Below are positions 34,561 through 45,784 of a stretch of DNA of 64,000 nucleotides, one piece after another. Position 1 is the stretch's first letter, and each line of letters opens with the position of its first letter. Below the pieces are notes generated by a model, which was given only the letters and a program-made list of their open reading frames with translations, was not told the origin of the DNA and did not search any database. Origin of the DNA: Diphasiastrum complanatum (taxonomy: Eukaryota > Streptophyta > Lycopodiopsida > Lycopodiales > Lycopodiaceae); assembly GCA_029204225.1 (NCBI GenBank), contig CM055111.1, positions 20,219,003-20,283,002 on the forward strand. Reading direction: 5' to 3'. A program made the position numbers and the translations under genes.

Positions 34561-34856
34561 TTCCCACTGATTCTGGAGATATAAAAATCTGATGAGTTTT
34601 TTTGGCTCTTTTTCCATCCAAAATATAGATTGGTGTGTTTTTTGAGTTTTTTGGATAATTGGTTTGGGTTTCAAGCCCTTAGAGGTTGTTCAGGGCCTCC
34701 TCTACCCTCTCACACCTCCTCTGCTAGTTGTGAACAGTCCAAACACAAAAAAAATACAGAAAACTAACTCTAAACTCCCAAAAATCTACCTAAACTACTC
34801 TAAAAAACAATAAAATAGCTAAAATATAGCTAAACTAGTTAGTGGAAATCTATCTC

Positions 34857-34871
34857 CGGCAACGACGCCAC
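34857..34871 (-). other. Primer-binding site of element A
   Basis: TGGCGTCGTTGCCGG on the minus strand, one base after the LTR end; it matches the tRNA-Asp-type site of Tat/Athila elements with one change. Confidence 0.75.
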
Positions 34872-35595
34872 TGTGGGATCAAAGATCTCTCGTAGTATAG
34901 CCCTTCCGCCTGTCAACAAAGGTTAGATCACTGGATAGGTGCCTAACTATGCATAGATGCTACTTTTAGTAAATTTCCTACTTTCTTGCTTAACTCTACT
35001 CACCACTGTACTACTCCTCTTCAACTCTACTCCTCTGCACTAACATTCATCATAGTTTTGTATGAAGAGAAGGAATGGAGAAGAAGAGATTGAGAAGGGA
35101 AGAGAAAGAGAGAGATAGAGAGTGAGGGTGGAGGTTAGCTCAAATGCTCCTTATGCTTGCTAATGGAAAAACATTCACTATGGCAACCCTCTTCCAAAAA
35201 TGGTAGAGTTTCCTCCTCATTAAGCATGGAAATAGTGTACAAATGGTGTCTTTTTATAAAATGGGGAAGGCCCTTTCCCCTCAATCTTATTGGCTAATAT
35301 TCACAATGATCCTATCCATTCATCTTGGACCCAACTTGATCCAAGGGTCCACAAAAAGTACATTAGAAATCACAAGATTCATGTGAGTCCCAATTTGGAC
35401 CCAACTCTAAAAAGTGATCTCTAAGTTTAAAAATGACATCGGGCCTCTAGTTTTATTTTAATTACAAGGCCCAAGTTGAGTTTATTTTATTTACAACTTC
35501 AATTGCGTGCTCATTGGGCCATGGGCTTATACACGCAGGATGCCATGCCCTCGCAACACATTTTATTGTACACTTTGTTGGGAATACCCCCAACA
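34872..35595 (-). repeat. LTR of element A, upstream copy on the coding strand
   Basis: 724 bases. It is followed on the minus strand by GTGGCGTCGTTGCCGGAGAT, so it is the 5' LTR. Confidence 0.9.
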
Positions 35596-35755
35596 CACTA
35601 GTTGGGTAAGCCTTAGTGCTCTCATCCTTGTTGATTATTTTCGTATTTCCGTTGAAGCTTGTTGTAGAAACTTAAAAAGTGGACAAATCTCTACATCCCT
35701 ATACTACACTCGTAAGTAGATCTAGCCAACGCACGAGCTAGAAATACTTCCAACA

Positions 35756-35769
35756 TTGGCGCCGTTGCC
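35756..35769 (+). other. Primer-binding site of element B
   Basis: TTGGCGCCGTTGCC directly after the LTR end CTTCCAACA; tRNA-Asp type. Confidence 0.85.
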
Positions 35770-36590
35770 TTTTTAAGTATTTTTTACCTAGCTTCTTCTC
35801 CTTTTTCTTTTTGTTTTTTTTTTATTCCATGTTGTATGTTTGCTTGTGTGCTTCTCTCTATCTACCAACAAATAACACGCGTCGTTTCTCCAGGTCCTAC
35901 ACGAGCTGCGGAGCAACTTCTTCAATCGGGGGGAAGCAACAAAAGAGTCAACTTGGGCATTTTCTACAAAAGAAGTGACCCAAGTGACCTTTTTCACAAC
36001 CAAAAAGGTATATCGGAATTTGCCAGCTTGTCTGCAGCCTTAACAAACCCTGATCTTTCATTTTATTATCTCCACGAATTCTGACAACGATCAGATTTTG
36101 AGAAAACAACCTGATATACTATCAAAATCCCTTATTTCTCACCCAAATCTTTATCCTAGAATTCGCCGGCTTTACTGATGCTAGATCTCATTAAGATCAG
36201 TCCTCCAATAGCTCTGTAAATTCTATCCCAGAGATTTTGCCCGTTTATTGTCAGAACATCACATTTTTTTCCATATTCCTTATCTGCCAATCAAACCTCC
36301 CTGTTAGAATTCGCCATCTAGCCTAAGAATTCGTTCTCAAAGAGCACGATTTTCCTGTCCTATCTGCGAATTCTGAAACTCCAATTTTTTTCTAGAAAAT
36401 TTAAAAAAATCACTACAAAACTCCTTTTCAGAATTCGCGATTAGATTTATCTGCCTCTCCACAATTTCTCAACCTGTCCGCGAATTCTATTACGATCAGA
36501 AAGACCAGTTTTTGTCCTACACTATCCATTCTGCAAGCAAACTGCTCTTTTACCAAGTAGAGTACTGTCCTGCTCATCTATATTCTACAT
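35770..36590 (+). repeat. Leader of element B with recurring GAATTCGC words
   Basis: About eight copies of GAATTCGC, GCGAATTC or close variants are scattered over 36017-36490. Because the word and its reverse complement alternate, the stretch is rich in small dyads. No reading frame of note occurs before 36592. Confidence 0.6.
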
Positions 36591-36591
36591 T

Positions 36592-38523
36592 ATGTCTCGT
36601 GACTATGCTGAATCTTCTAATCCGACTCTTCCACGACTAGAACGAAGAATTCCAATCATTTTCCAGCAGCCACCAGACTCACCATCTATCGAGCTTACCA
36701 CCCTTACCCGCCACAACAACCTGTGCCACGACCAGGGGTTTACCAACCACGACCACCTGCACCAAATCAATACCAATCCCCACGACAACAGTTTGTTGTT
36801 AACCAATCTACCCCACAAAATGTTGTCTATTATCTTGATCCGAATACCATCGATCCGGCCACCTACTATGTAGAAGACAATACTCAACCACAGTACTCTA
36901 TTGAAATGGTTGTTTATTATACCTATGATTCTAATTCTCAATCAATGGATCCCAATGCACAAGCTTACAGTCTAAACCAAGCTGTCTTTGTCGCACATCA
37001 ATAGCCTGCAATACAAAGATGCTTTATCTGTGCAGGTAAACATCCTAGTATTCGTTGCCCAGATAAACTCCGCTTCCCCCCAACTTGTGAAAACTGTGGT
37101 ATTGAACATCACGTGAAGGACTGCCCATCCCGATCTAAGCCAGCCGCTCCTGTCTATTCAATGCAAGTAGAAACCTTGCCAATTGAAACACATCCTGCTT
37201 GGGTCTTGACTCGGACACAAACCCAACGCCAAGCCCCTACACTCGCACCCAGCAAAACTCAACCACAGGTTGTTCCATGATTCAACCCCGATAGTTTACC
37301 CTCACCTGTCTGAAGAAATTCGGCTGCATCATGAGTATCGCCAGCAAATCTGAATTGTCGACCAACAATCTTCCTCTTCCCATAAAGTACCTCCCAAGCC
37401 CTTTCAAAGCAAAACCCTTGAAGATACCGAAGTTTGGGAAGATCTACTACAAGCCAATACTCAATGGAGGTTCCGGGGTTAATATCATTTCCACATCCCT
37501 CATGATGGAATGGAATCTGAGCGACAAGCTAGCCAAACCTACTTGTCAGCTTTGGAGGGCTGATCAAAGTGTGGTCTGACCATTTTTGCTTGTTTTTTCA
37601 TGAAGTTGGATAGTAGTGGGCTGTAAAACACCATGTAGAGCTTGTAAAAATAATGCCTATTCTTATGAATTACTACTTGGTCATTCGTGGCTCACCAATG
37701 CACAAGTCATTCATGATTGGAGCAAAGGTGCCAAGTCACTTTTGGCAATCGTGACAGTTCTATCACCATTGACTCAACGGATAAACTCAAACCTGCACAC
37801 ATCCATGACGAGGGATCCTCAACCACCAACTCAGTATTTGAGCCATACTAGTCTAGCCATGAAAAAGATCATTATGTTAAATCTACTGATATCATAAACT
37901 GGAGTCACAGTCTAGCTAACATTGATTGTGTGAATGCCAATTACTGTGCTCAGCGTCAGGATAATTGTACCTCTCCACTCCCGATCGATCATGACCAATT
38001 ACCTGATCTGGATACACCTATCATCAATGTCAATTTTATTGATATTCTTCCACACCATGATGAATTGCTAAATGTTGCATGGCTGCCTACTAATGAATCA
38101 GACGATTTATTCATTGATGACGAGAACGTCTTATGAATTCAGAATTGCCCATAAGATATGGACATTTCTGATCTTCAGATCCTCAACTATATGGAAGCAC
38201 TCCCACCTAGGACCTATCCGCAACATGCTTCCAAGGTGGAACCAGTTGCCAAGGTTGCAATTGAAAAACCTGAGACAAAATTCTACCGTCCCAAATGCCC
38301 ACACTATCCATGGGATCTCTGTGAGGAGGAGACTATCTTTCAAATTGATGACGAGATCCTCCATGACATACCAACTGTCCCTCCTCTACACACATCTCCA
38401 CGACCAAAACCTCAACCACGTGGTCATACTAGGAGGAGACTATCACTTTTTGGGCTACTCCTTGCAGCCCAAAAAGCGATATGGTTGGTGAATGAGCTCC
38501 AATACAATCTACTCGGCACCTAG
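36592..38523 (+). pseudogene. Element B nucleocapsid, protease and linker remnant
   Basis: A Pro/Tyr/Gln-rich stretch (36723-37004) leads to two zinc knuckles, CFICAGKHPSIRC and CENCGIEHHVKDC (about 37020-37125). The protease block reads KPILNGGSGVNIISTSLMME near 37450-37510; the catalytic Asp has become Asn, so it is dead. The second protease loop reads YELLLGHSWLTNAQVIHDW near 37665-37720. A degraded linker follows to about 38520. The capsid half of gag is not present upstream. Confidence 0.7.
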
Positions 38524-38776
38524 GGGGACAGTATACTATGCGACAATTCGACACTGGTGCTATGGCGGACCTATCCGGCACAGAATCACGTCCACAGAAC
38601 CAAGCAAGGAGTTGCGCGCCTCTTAGGAGTTTGCAAAGAAGTATCCAACAAAAAAAGAGCAAGGTGGCTACATACTGTTAGATTTGGACCAGTGTCAGAC
38701 ACATAAAGCAGCAGTCAAACTTCTGGATCCACAATCTCTCTAGCGTCATCAACTCTTCCTGCAAAGTAAGATCTCA

Positions 38777-39317
38777 ATGGCACGGTATCTCGAAGCTCCC
38801 TCCTACATGTGCACCAATCCTTATTACTACCTAGTAGTGAGGCGAGAACTGTTTCCTGCCACCAAGGTCAAGAATAGAATCTTTTGGCCTAAGCTCACAG
38901 GCGTGGATACCGGCAACTTAGCCGAAGACATGGTCACCAACTGCCGAGTATTCTACCAGAAGCACCATGGCAATCCTGATCACGATGTCAGGTATTTTGC
39001 AGATAATTGCATCCTGGTGACATTTCTGACAGAACTCAGAGGTTTTTGGGATCAAGGGTTACCCCCAATCGCCCTTGATATCAATAAACCCTTGCGCACA
39101 CAAGACGACCATATCAACGTTGCAAGGCTCTATTATCGTGCTGCACTCACTTCCGCCCTGCACATTGATATGTTGGAGCTATGGAAAACCCATAACTTTC
39201 TCCAGGGTATGCTCCATTACTACAAACCCATGCCCTTCCTTAACAAATTACGGTGGCAAATGATAGAGGGCATCGGCACGACAATCTACCACTCCCAACA
39301 GCAACAGTCTCGGCCAA
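38777..39317 (+). pseudogene. Unknown open frame at the 3' end of element B's interior
   Basis: This frame starts MARYLEAPSYMCTNPYYYLV and is rich in Tyr, Trp and Phe, with no recognised domain. It stays open through 39382, but the last 22 codons are inverted LTR sequence, so the real protein continued elsewhere. It breaks off at the LTR junction (39317/39318). It may be the start of an extra 3' frame comparable in position, not in sequence, to that of element A. Confidence 0.4.
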
Positions 39318-40105
39318 TGTTGGAAGTATTTCTAGTTCGTGCGGTGGCTAGATGTACTTACGGATGTAGTATAGGGATGTAGAGGTTCGTCCACTTTTTA
39401 AGTTTCTACAACAAGCTTCAACGGAAATTCGAAAATAATCAACAAGGATGAGAGCACTAAGGCTTACCCAACTAGTGCTCAAAACAGAAACAAAGCTAAT
39501 TAGAAGCAACAATAAAAATCCTTGCTAAGGCAAACCCAACTAGCAAGGTTGCTAAACTAAGACCTAAATTAACATCCAAAGGGTTTGAAAGATAAGTTGC
39601 GGCTAACTAAATAAACCAATAAAAACATGCCACAATAAGCCAATGAAAGGAGGCAAGAGGAGGTCCGACCACCTTCTCTCAAGCTATGCACCTTCCAATG
39701 GGAACACAAAGAAATAGAATGATAATGTCAATAGAGAGCAATTTAGCATAATCTCAGAGTGTTGTTTACAATGCAAATACCTTTCCTTTTATGGCAAGGA
39801 GGGTCTTCCATAAGTGTCTACTAACTTATGGGACTAATCTGTTTCTAGCCTTTCAAGAACTTCTAACTTAGGATTTAGAACTTCAAATCTCTTAACTTAG
39901 AAAAACTTAAAATAAAATATTTCTAATCTTAAGTTTCCTAAGTCTAAGTTCTAAATCTAAGTTTGAGCTATTTTATTATTATTTAAGCTTCTACTCATGG
40001 ACTTACAAAACACATGCCATGGCTTGAAGTTTATTGACAGATACTCATACTGTCTTAACGAAGTTTTATTTCTTTCTGTTCTCTATGTTAGCACAGTTGC
40101 TAACA
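39318..40105 (-). repeat. Right LTR of element B, inverted
   Basis: 788 bases running TGTTGGAAGTATTTC to CAGTTGCTAACA, the reverse complement of the left LTR (792 bases without element A). On the minus strand it ends CCAACA followed by TTGGCC, sharing TTGGC with the primer site after the left LTR. Confidence 0.85.
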
Positions 40106-40110
40106 GTAAA
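40106..40110. other. Right target-site duplication of element B (GTAAA)
   Basis: Matches 25040-25044 exactly. Confidence 0.75.
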
Positions 40111-40302
40111 CTGCCTCCACCGTAAACCGTAGGGACTTCAAAATCCAAAAGACACCACAACCTCGAAAAATCCGAAAAAACCCAAAACTCATACACACAG
40201 TACCCAATGGACCAACAAAAAGACCCTGAAGTCCCAGATGATTATCCATACGAGGTCATGTCCCCTGTAAGTAAACAAATCAGACGCCATAGGTTCTAAC
40301 GA
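40111..40302 (+). other. Leader sequence of element C, resumed after element B
   Basis: The C/A-rich sequence with CCGTAAACCG resembles the 22.1-25.0 kb tract that element B interrupts. It runs directly into the gag start at 40303. Confidence 0.45.
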
Positions 40303-41200
40303 ATGCGGGCCAAACTCCAGCATTCATCCACAAACTCGTTCGACGGACAAGAACCTGATAGAGCCGAGTCTTCACGCGCACGACCCCATTTTTTTGGTGT
40401 TGAGCCCTCAGAGGTCAAAACCAACCCTAATGGAGTTTCTCCTACCCACGGAGCTCATCTTGAGAGACGTACACCCAAGCTAGATCTACCAAAGTTTGAC
40501 GGTAGTTCGGACCCTCAAAGATTTTTGCAAATCTTTGGGAATGCGTGTGATGTATATGGCGAAAGATCTCCCACTGCTATGGTCCAATTGTTTTCAATGA
40601 CCATGATCGCTAAAGCACGTGATTGGCATTTCAACTCTGATCGTGACGAAAAGATAGACTGTTCAATTTTGAAAGATTCCTTTATCAAGCGTTTTAAGCT
40701 CTTTCGTTTGATAGAGAGCCCTTTTGTCAAATTGAGTAACATAAAAATGACAAAAGATGAACGTGTACGAGACTATATCAAGTGTTTCAGACACCTCAAA
40801 AGTCAAGTACAGGAATAGCCCTCCGAACATATGCTCATCATCTAGTTCTTAGTTGGCCTTACAAGATGGATTGGATGCGAGCTTAAATCCAATGATGAAT
40901 ATATGAGCCTCAAATTAGCTATGTCTAATGCCATCAAGGAAGAAGATGAGGGATCAGATGTTGACGAATCTAGGGAAAGACGAGCACCACGTGCTCCTGT
41001 CCATGAGTCAAAGCCGATCGAGAACACCCGAGATCAGCTTTGGAAATCCCAGTTAGAGTTGCTTAATAAGCAACATCAACTGCAAATGGAAAAACTCACC
41101 AATGAGTTTCAAGCTACCCTGAAGTCTATCCAAAGCAGTATGCCTGGTCAGTCAAACCCTGCACATGTACCTTATAGACGAAAAACAATATGGTGACCAC
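40303..41200 (+). pseudogene. Tat-like gag (element C), capsid region
   Basis: The frame starts MRAKLQHSSTNSFDGQEP and carries the gag core LDLPKFDGSSDPQRFLQIFG, then MIAKARDWHFNSDRDEK and TKDERVRDYIKCFRHLKSQ. Two stops lie near 40816-40850. It resumes at 40903 with SNAIKEEDEGSDVDESRER and a Gln/Leu-rich coiled coil (SQLELLNKQHQLQMEKLTNE). Order and motifs match the gag of element A, so the two belong to related families. It is separated from its probable leader by element B. Confidence 0.8.
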
Positions 41201-41390
41201 ACTGTCGGGCTATGCATCCTGCTGATGCTTGTCCTTCATATCAACATATCCAAGCACATATTGTCCAACAATATGAAGAACAACCGTCACAATCTAGACA
41301 TTTCTTGACTTATCATAAATACCCACCGGAAAGTCCAAAACCATTAGCCACATAAGATGGCTATGCCATTATACAAGGGCCATTGCAACT

Positions 41391-41556
41391 AGATGTTTCA
41401 TCTATGGTGAAACTGGCCACTTTATGGTTGATTGTCTAGTCAAGACCAAGTACCAGGCTGAGTGTCTTGACTGTATAAGAAAACACAGTTTCAAAGACTG
41501 TCCGAAACAACCAACTACGATCCTACCTGCCCATCATGTCAGTTATGAATCTCGAT
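41391..41556 (+). pseudogene. Element C nucleocapsid zinc knuckles
   Basis: CFIYGETGHFMVDC (second Cys replaced by Tyr) is followed by CLDCIRKHSFKDC. A stop follows at about 41557. It lies in a different frame from the preceding gag segment. Confidence 0.65.
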
Positions 41557-42290
41557 AGGATCCTCATGACAACCACATGAGCACCATAGCACCCAACCGC
41601 TCAACCTGCTACTCACTCGAGAAGTTTCTAGCAAACTTCTACAATATCGCACAATACACTAGTTCCATAATAAAAAAAGACAATATGAAATGAGTCCTTG
41701 TCGAAAGAATGTGACATCGATATTCCGTCATCTGCTACAATGTCCAACCAAGAGCAACCTCTACAGGGAATTGACAGTTTTTCTCCACTTCTACAACCTC
41801 AAATCTATTTGTCTTTCCACATGCTGATAAGATTTCCAATGTGCCAATACACAATATTTCTCGGATTTGGAAATCCAGATAGACTCTGTATAGCATCTCG
41901 AAAACACATTTTCATTCATCTATCCATCTTCAGATTCTCTTGTACAGCAGTTTAGGATTTTTGAGACATATGAGAAATCCATGTCAAATTAGAGTTGATT
42001 CCTGCATCTCATTGCCATATTATTTTTTTCAGCTACAGCAAGATCGAAACAAATTTAGCTAAAATTTGTTCAATCTTTAGTCCAGTCGCATGTTCAACGA
42101 GTTTCAACTACGTGTTCCACACGCCGATCCAATCCTGAGCATGAACAGTTACCAGCAACAACATTCCCACCAATAGATTTGGGGGGGGGGATCTGCTTGG
42201 ATCCACTAGAGCAGTTACGCTGCCAACAACAACATCAGCAAGATCGACAACCAAGGTCACAAGTCAAATATGAAAAGACAAGGCTAAAGA
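41557..42290. other. Decayed element sequence, unassigned
   Basis: No motif is identifiable; a G run lies at 42181-42190. Protease, reverse transcriptase and integrase of element C are not present between the gag and the family D repeats. Confidence 0.45.
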
Positions 42291-43640
42291 AGGCAGATGG
42301 CTAATCCGAAGAGACTTAATCAGAAGAAGTATTCTAGTCATGATGAAGATCCTTCAAAAAAGGGAAACACAAGCATTGGAAAATTAGTCTCCTTCTTCAA
42401 CCAACCTCTTGCCATACTTCTGCGCCCATTCTCATGTCTATCGTCCACACCATCTACCGTTGTCACCACCACCCTCCCTTCCATCTGTTTGTTTATCATC
42501 AGTTTATTGTTCTTCTGAGAAATTCCCAGTTTTTGATAGTCTTACCGACGCAGCTGATACATCATTGCAAGTGTCTTGCGAAGACCAACTACCACCTATA
42601 TTGGTTGTTCAGCCGAAAAAGACCTACAAAAGTAGGCAAAGCAGCTAGAAGAAATAAAGAGAAAGATCTAGGAAGCTAAGGACGAAAGGACAAAAACTTA
42701 AGCAACAGATGAGCCAAATCAATCTTGATTAAAAGAGACTCTCTGGAGCAATGATAGTTGGATCCCCTCCTATGAAACCCAAAGAGATCCAAAAGTAATG
42801 GATCAAAAGGAAGAGCTGCAGAAAAAAAAAGATGAAGACAACCGTGAACCTGCAAATAAAGCAAGCTCCTCACCCAGCAAGTGGTGGTCAAAGCTCGACA
42901 TTACAAGGGTCCAAGGCTGCAACTATAGAACTATCAGTTCCTTCACCCTACCACCAAAGTTTGTTTTCTTACCGTTACCAAACCGTCCATCAAAGTTTGT
43001 GCAACCTCCAAATCAAAGGTTTTCCTTGAGACTGGAACTTCAACTGAGAGAAGAACCACGGAAACACCCAAAGGCAAATGGAGGATACAGACCTCCCAGA
43101 AGATAGAATCTGCCAAGAAACCAAAGATGAAACCGTCAGTGGCAGATACATGTGACAAAACAAAGAGACACACGGAAAGCACTCGAGCATGCAAGTTGTG
43201 AAGCTATTGAGAGCTCTCCAATTTTGAGAATGTCAACCAATTGCAATAATAATACATTCTGGTTAAAACTGCGACAATTTGTGAAAAACATTTTTGTGAT
43301 AAAGACTGGCGACAATAAGCACTTGGTTTTATGTAAGCGAACGAGGAACTACGCTTTTCCAAGTGACAATCAAAAATGCCAATGCAAAGCGGAACGACAT
43401 CATTCAATATGAGTTGCAGTGGGTCCTGCAACACATTAGGGGTGGGATGATGTTGGTTGATTCTGACGAATCTCCAAGATGCTCTGCCATAGCTACCCAA
43501 GAGCACCTCTCTCACCTTGGACCGAGGAGTTCTATGAGAAGATGAGACAAATGAAGACTGAGAGCCGAGAAATGCTAGTTAGGAATGACAAGCAAGAACT
43601 GTGTAAGCCTCATGGTGAATCCCGAAAGATGGAATGACCA

Positions 43641-44432
43641 TGTAGGAACTAGTTTTTCTAGGCAAATGTATTAAATGCAAGTAGACCCCTCTTAAAGAAA
43701 GTAGAGTGAGCCACCTTTTGATGGTGACCTCTAGTGGAGAGCATTATTCCACTTGTAAATTGTGAAATGTGGAAATTTCACTAGGATGCCACCTAAGGAG
43801 CTCTCTTTCTTATTTAAGAGACTCCCCTTTAAGTAGAGGAGCTTTTTTGTGAAATGTACCTACTCCATGCTGAAATGAGAAAAGCCGCCACGAGTTTTGG
43901 TTTATCCAATGAGCTCCTTGAGTGATGCATTCATGATCTTGCCCTTCCTTCCTTTGTGTTTGGTTGTGGATTGTAGAGTGGATTAGATTTGCTGCTTTCT
44001 CTGAGTGGATTAGTTTTCTTTTCTTGTTTGTGGATTAAGGTAGGAGCCAGCATTCAAGTAAACTAAATAGGCTAGAAATGTGGTGTAAATCTTGCATATC
44101 TTCCAGCATTCTAGTTCTTGATGTTCTTGGGATGTCCAAGAATCAAAAGACTGGTTGGTTTCTCGATTCTTGGACTTCTAAAATGTTGTAGATTAATTCT
44201 TGTTTCTTGTTTTGTCAATTAATGCAATTGTAGCTCAGTGTTAATATATTGTAGGATCTGATTCAATTTGTTTTCAGAGTAGGTAGTTGTAGAATCTACA
44301 AAATGCTCGTTTGGGCTGTATGCTGATCTGTGAATGAGCGTTCTTGGCTTGCATCTTGTTTAGAATGTAAGTGCGTTCAAGAGAGTTTGACCCTGAGTTG
44401 TCCTCTAACGGGCAGGACAAAAATATACTACA
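43641..44432 (+). repeat. Family D LTR, copy 1
   Basis: Starts TGTAGGAACTAGTTTTTC and ends near ATACTACA. The TATA-like TATTTAAGAGACTCC lies near 43832. Confidence 0.65.
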
Positions 44433-45117
44433 ACGTCAATCTATCCCTTATGTCTGGTTTGGCATCGTAATATCAAGAGCACACATAACGAATGTCCTGA
44501 AGCCTGGTAACAGGCGGAAACGGTTCTGAGTAAGTAAAAAAAAAAGAATAAGAAAACCAACAGATCCTCTGGAGTAGGGGATCTGTCAACACCACCACCA
44601 TCCTACCTTCCAACTCTATGTTTTCCATCATCCAATTATTCATCTGAGAATCTCCAGTTTTTTAATACCTTGATAGTCTTACCGAAGCAGCTAAGAGATC
44701 ATTGCAAGTGTCTTGCAGAGACCAACTATCACCTACATTGGTTGGTCAGCCAGAAATAAGAAGATTTAAGAAGACGAAGCATCTAGAAGAAATAAAGATA
44801 AAGAACCAAGAAGCTGAGGAGGAAAGGAAGTAACTTAAGCAACAGATGAGTCAGATCGGTCTTGATCAAACGAAACTCTTTGGAGCAATGATAGCTGAAT
44901 CCCCTCCTATGAAGCCCAAAAAAATCCAAAAGTAGTGGATCAAAGGAAGGAACTATAGAAAAAAAAAAAAAATGAAGACAACGGTGAGCCTGCAAGACAA
45001 AGTGATCTCCAAACCCTTCATCATGTTTCCCTACCATAGCCAATCCATCTGTCCAAATCTGTTTCTATCACCAATTTGATGATGAGTCCATCCCCTTGAA
45101 GACTGGTAACCCAAAGT

Positions 45118-45585
45118 TTGTGCAACCTACCAATCGTAGGTTCTCCTCTTCTTGTCAAGGAAAGAATGTCGATAAGACTAGGGACACCCAGAAGCAGATT
45201 GGAGGATACAAAGAGTGCCAAGGCAATTGATGAATACATGGCAACACCTCCTAGAGAATTAGTACCTGCCAAAAAACCAGAAGTGAAACCGTCCATGGCA
45301 GATACAAGTGAAAAAAAAAAAAAAAAGACACGAGGGAGACATTCAAGCATGCAAGATTGTGAAGCTGTTGGGAGCTCTCCAATTTTCAAGATAGCAACCA
45401 TTTGCGACAATTTATGGAAGGCAGTTTTTGTGGTAAAGATTGGCAACAATAAGCACTTGGTTTTATGCAAGCGAACGAGGATCTACGCTTTTCCAAGTGA
45501 CGATGAAAGATGCCAATGCGGAAGTGGAGCGATATCATTCAATATTGGTTGCAATGAGTCTTGCAACACATTAGGGGTGGGATGA
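45118..45585 (+). pseudogene. Family D internal open frame, 155 codons
   Basis: A lysine-rich region (about residues 55-85, with a KKKKKTRGRHSS run) is followed by a Cys-containing C-terminus (NKHLVLCKRTRIYAF). The same product, broken, is found at 43152-43412. No domain is recognised. Because it lies just upstream of a family D LTR and is repeated, it belongs to the element and not to the host. Confidence 0.45.
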
Positions 45586-45784
45586 TGTTGGATGATTATG
45601 ATGAATCCCCAAGATACTCATCCAGAGCTTCCCAAGAGCACATCTCACCTTCGACCGAAGAGGTCTCTGAAGAAGGGATGAATGAAAAATGAGAGCTGAG
45701 TATAAGAGCCGAGGAATACTAGTTAAGAATGACAAGTAAAAACTGTGTGAGCCTCATGGTGAATCCCAAAAGATGGAATGAACA

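Larger units (their letters stand above)
25682..35595 (-). mobile_element. Tat-like Ty3/gypsy element A, nested in the LTR of element B
   Basis: Direct LTRs lie at 25682-26498 and 34872-35595 (TGTGGG...CCCAACA). The CACTA target duplication is at 25677-25681 and 35596-35600, and the intact site is seen once in element B's other LTR near 39475. The coding strand is minus. The primer site TGGCGTCGTTGCCGG lies just inside the 34872 LTR (tRNA-Asp type). Order: leader with motif array, gag, protease, a scar where reverse transcriptase and RNase H are missing, integrase, then a long unknown 3' frame. The 25682 LTR has about 90 bases, including gcaatagaaacacaacc, that are missing from the other. Numerous stops make it non-functional. 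Confidence 0.85.
25045..40105. mobile_element. LTR element B with inverted LTRs, interrupted by element A
   Basis: The left LTR is plus-oriented (25045-25681 and 35601-35755, split by element A). The right LTR is its reverse complement (39318-40105). Both outer ends are therefore U3 starts (TGCTAGCAACTG at the left; ...CAGTTGCTAACA at the right), and GTAAA flanks both sides. A tRNA-Asp-type primer site follows the left LTR at 35756-35769. The interior (35770-39317) holds a leader, zinc knuckles, a mutated protease and an unknown 3' frame, all plus strand. The capsid part of gag, reverse transcriptase and integrase are absent. The primer site and NGGSGVNII protease block suggest the Tat group of Ty3/gypsy. 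Confidence 0.8.

Noticed and set aside
38777-39382. 201-codon open frame as a host gene
   Set aside because: It lies inside element B and its last 22 codons are inverted LTR sequence.
45118-45585. 155-codon open frame as a novel host protein
   Set aside because: It is repeated at 43.2-43.5 kb and partly at 61.5 kb next to family D LTRs, so it is element sequence.
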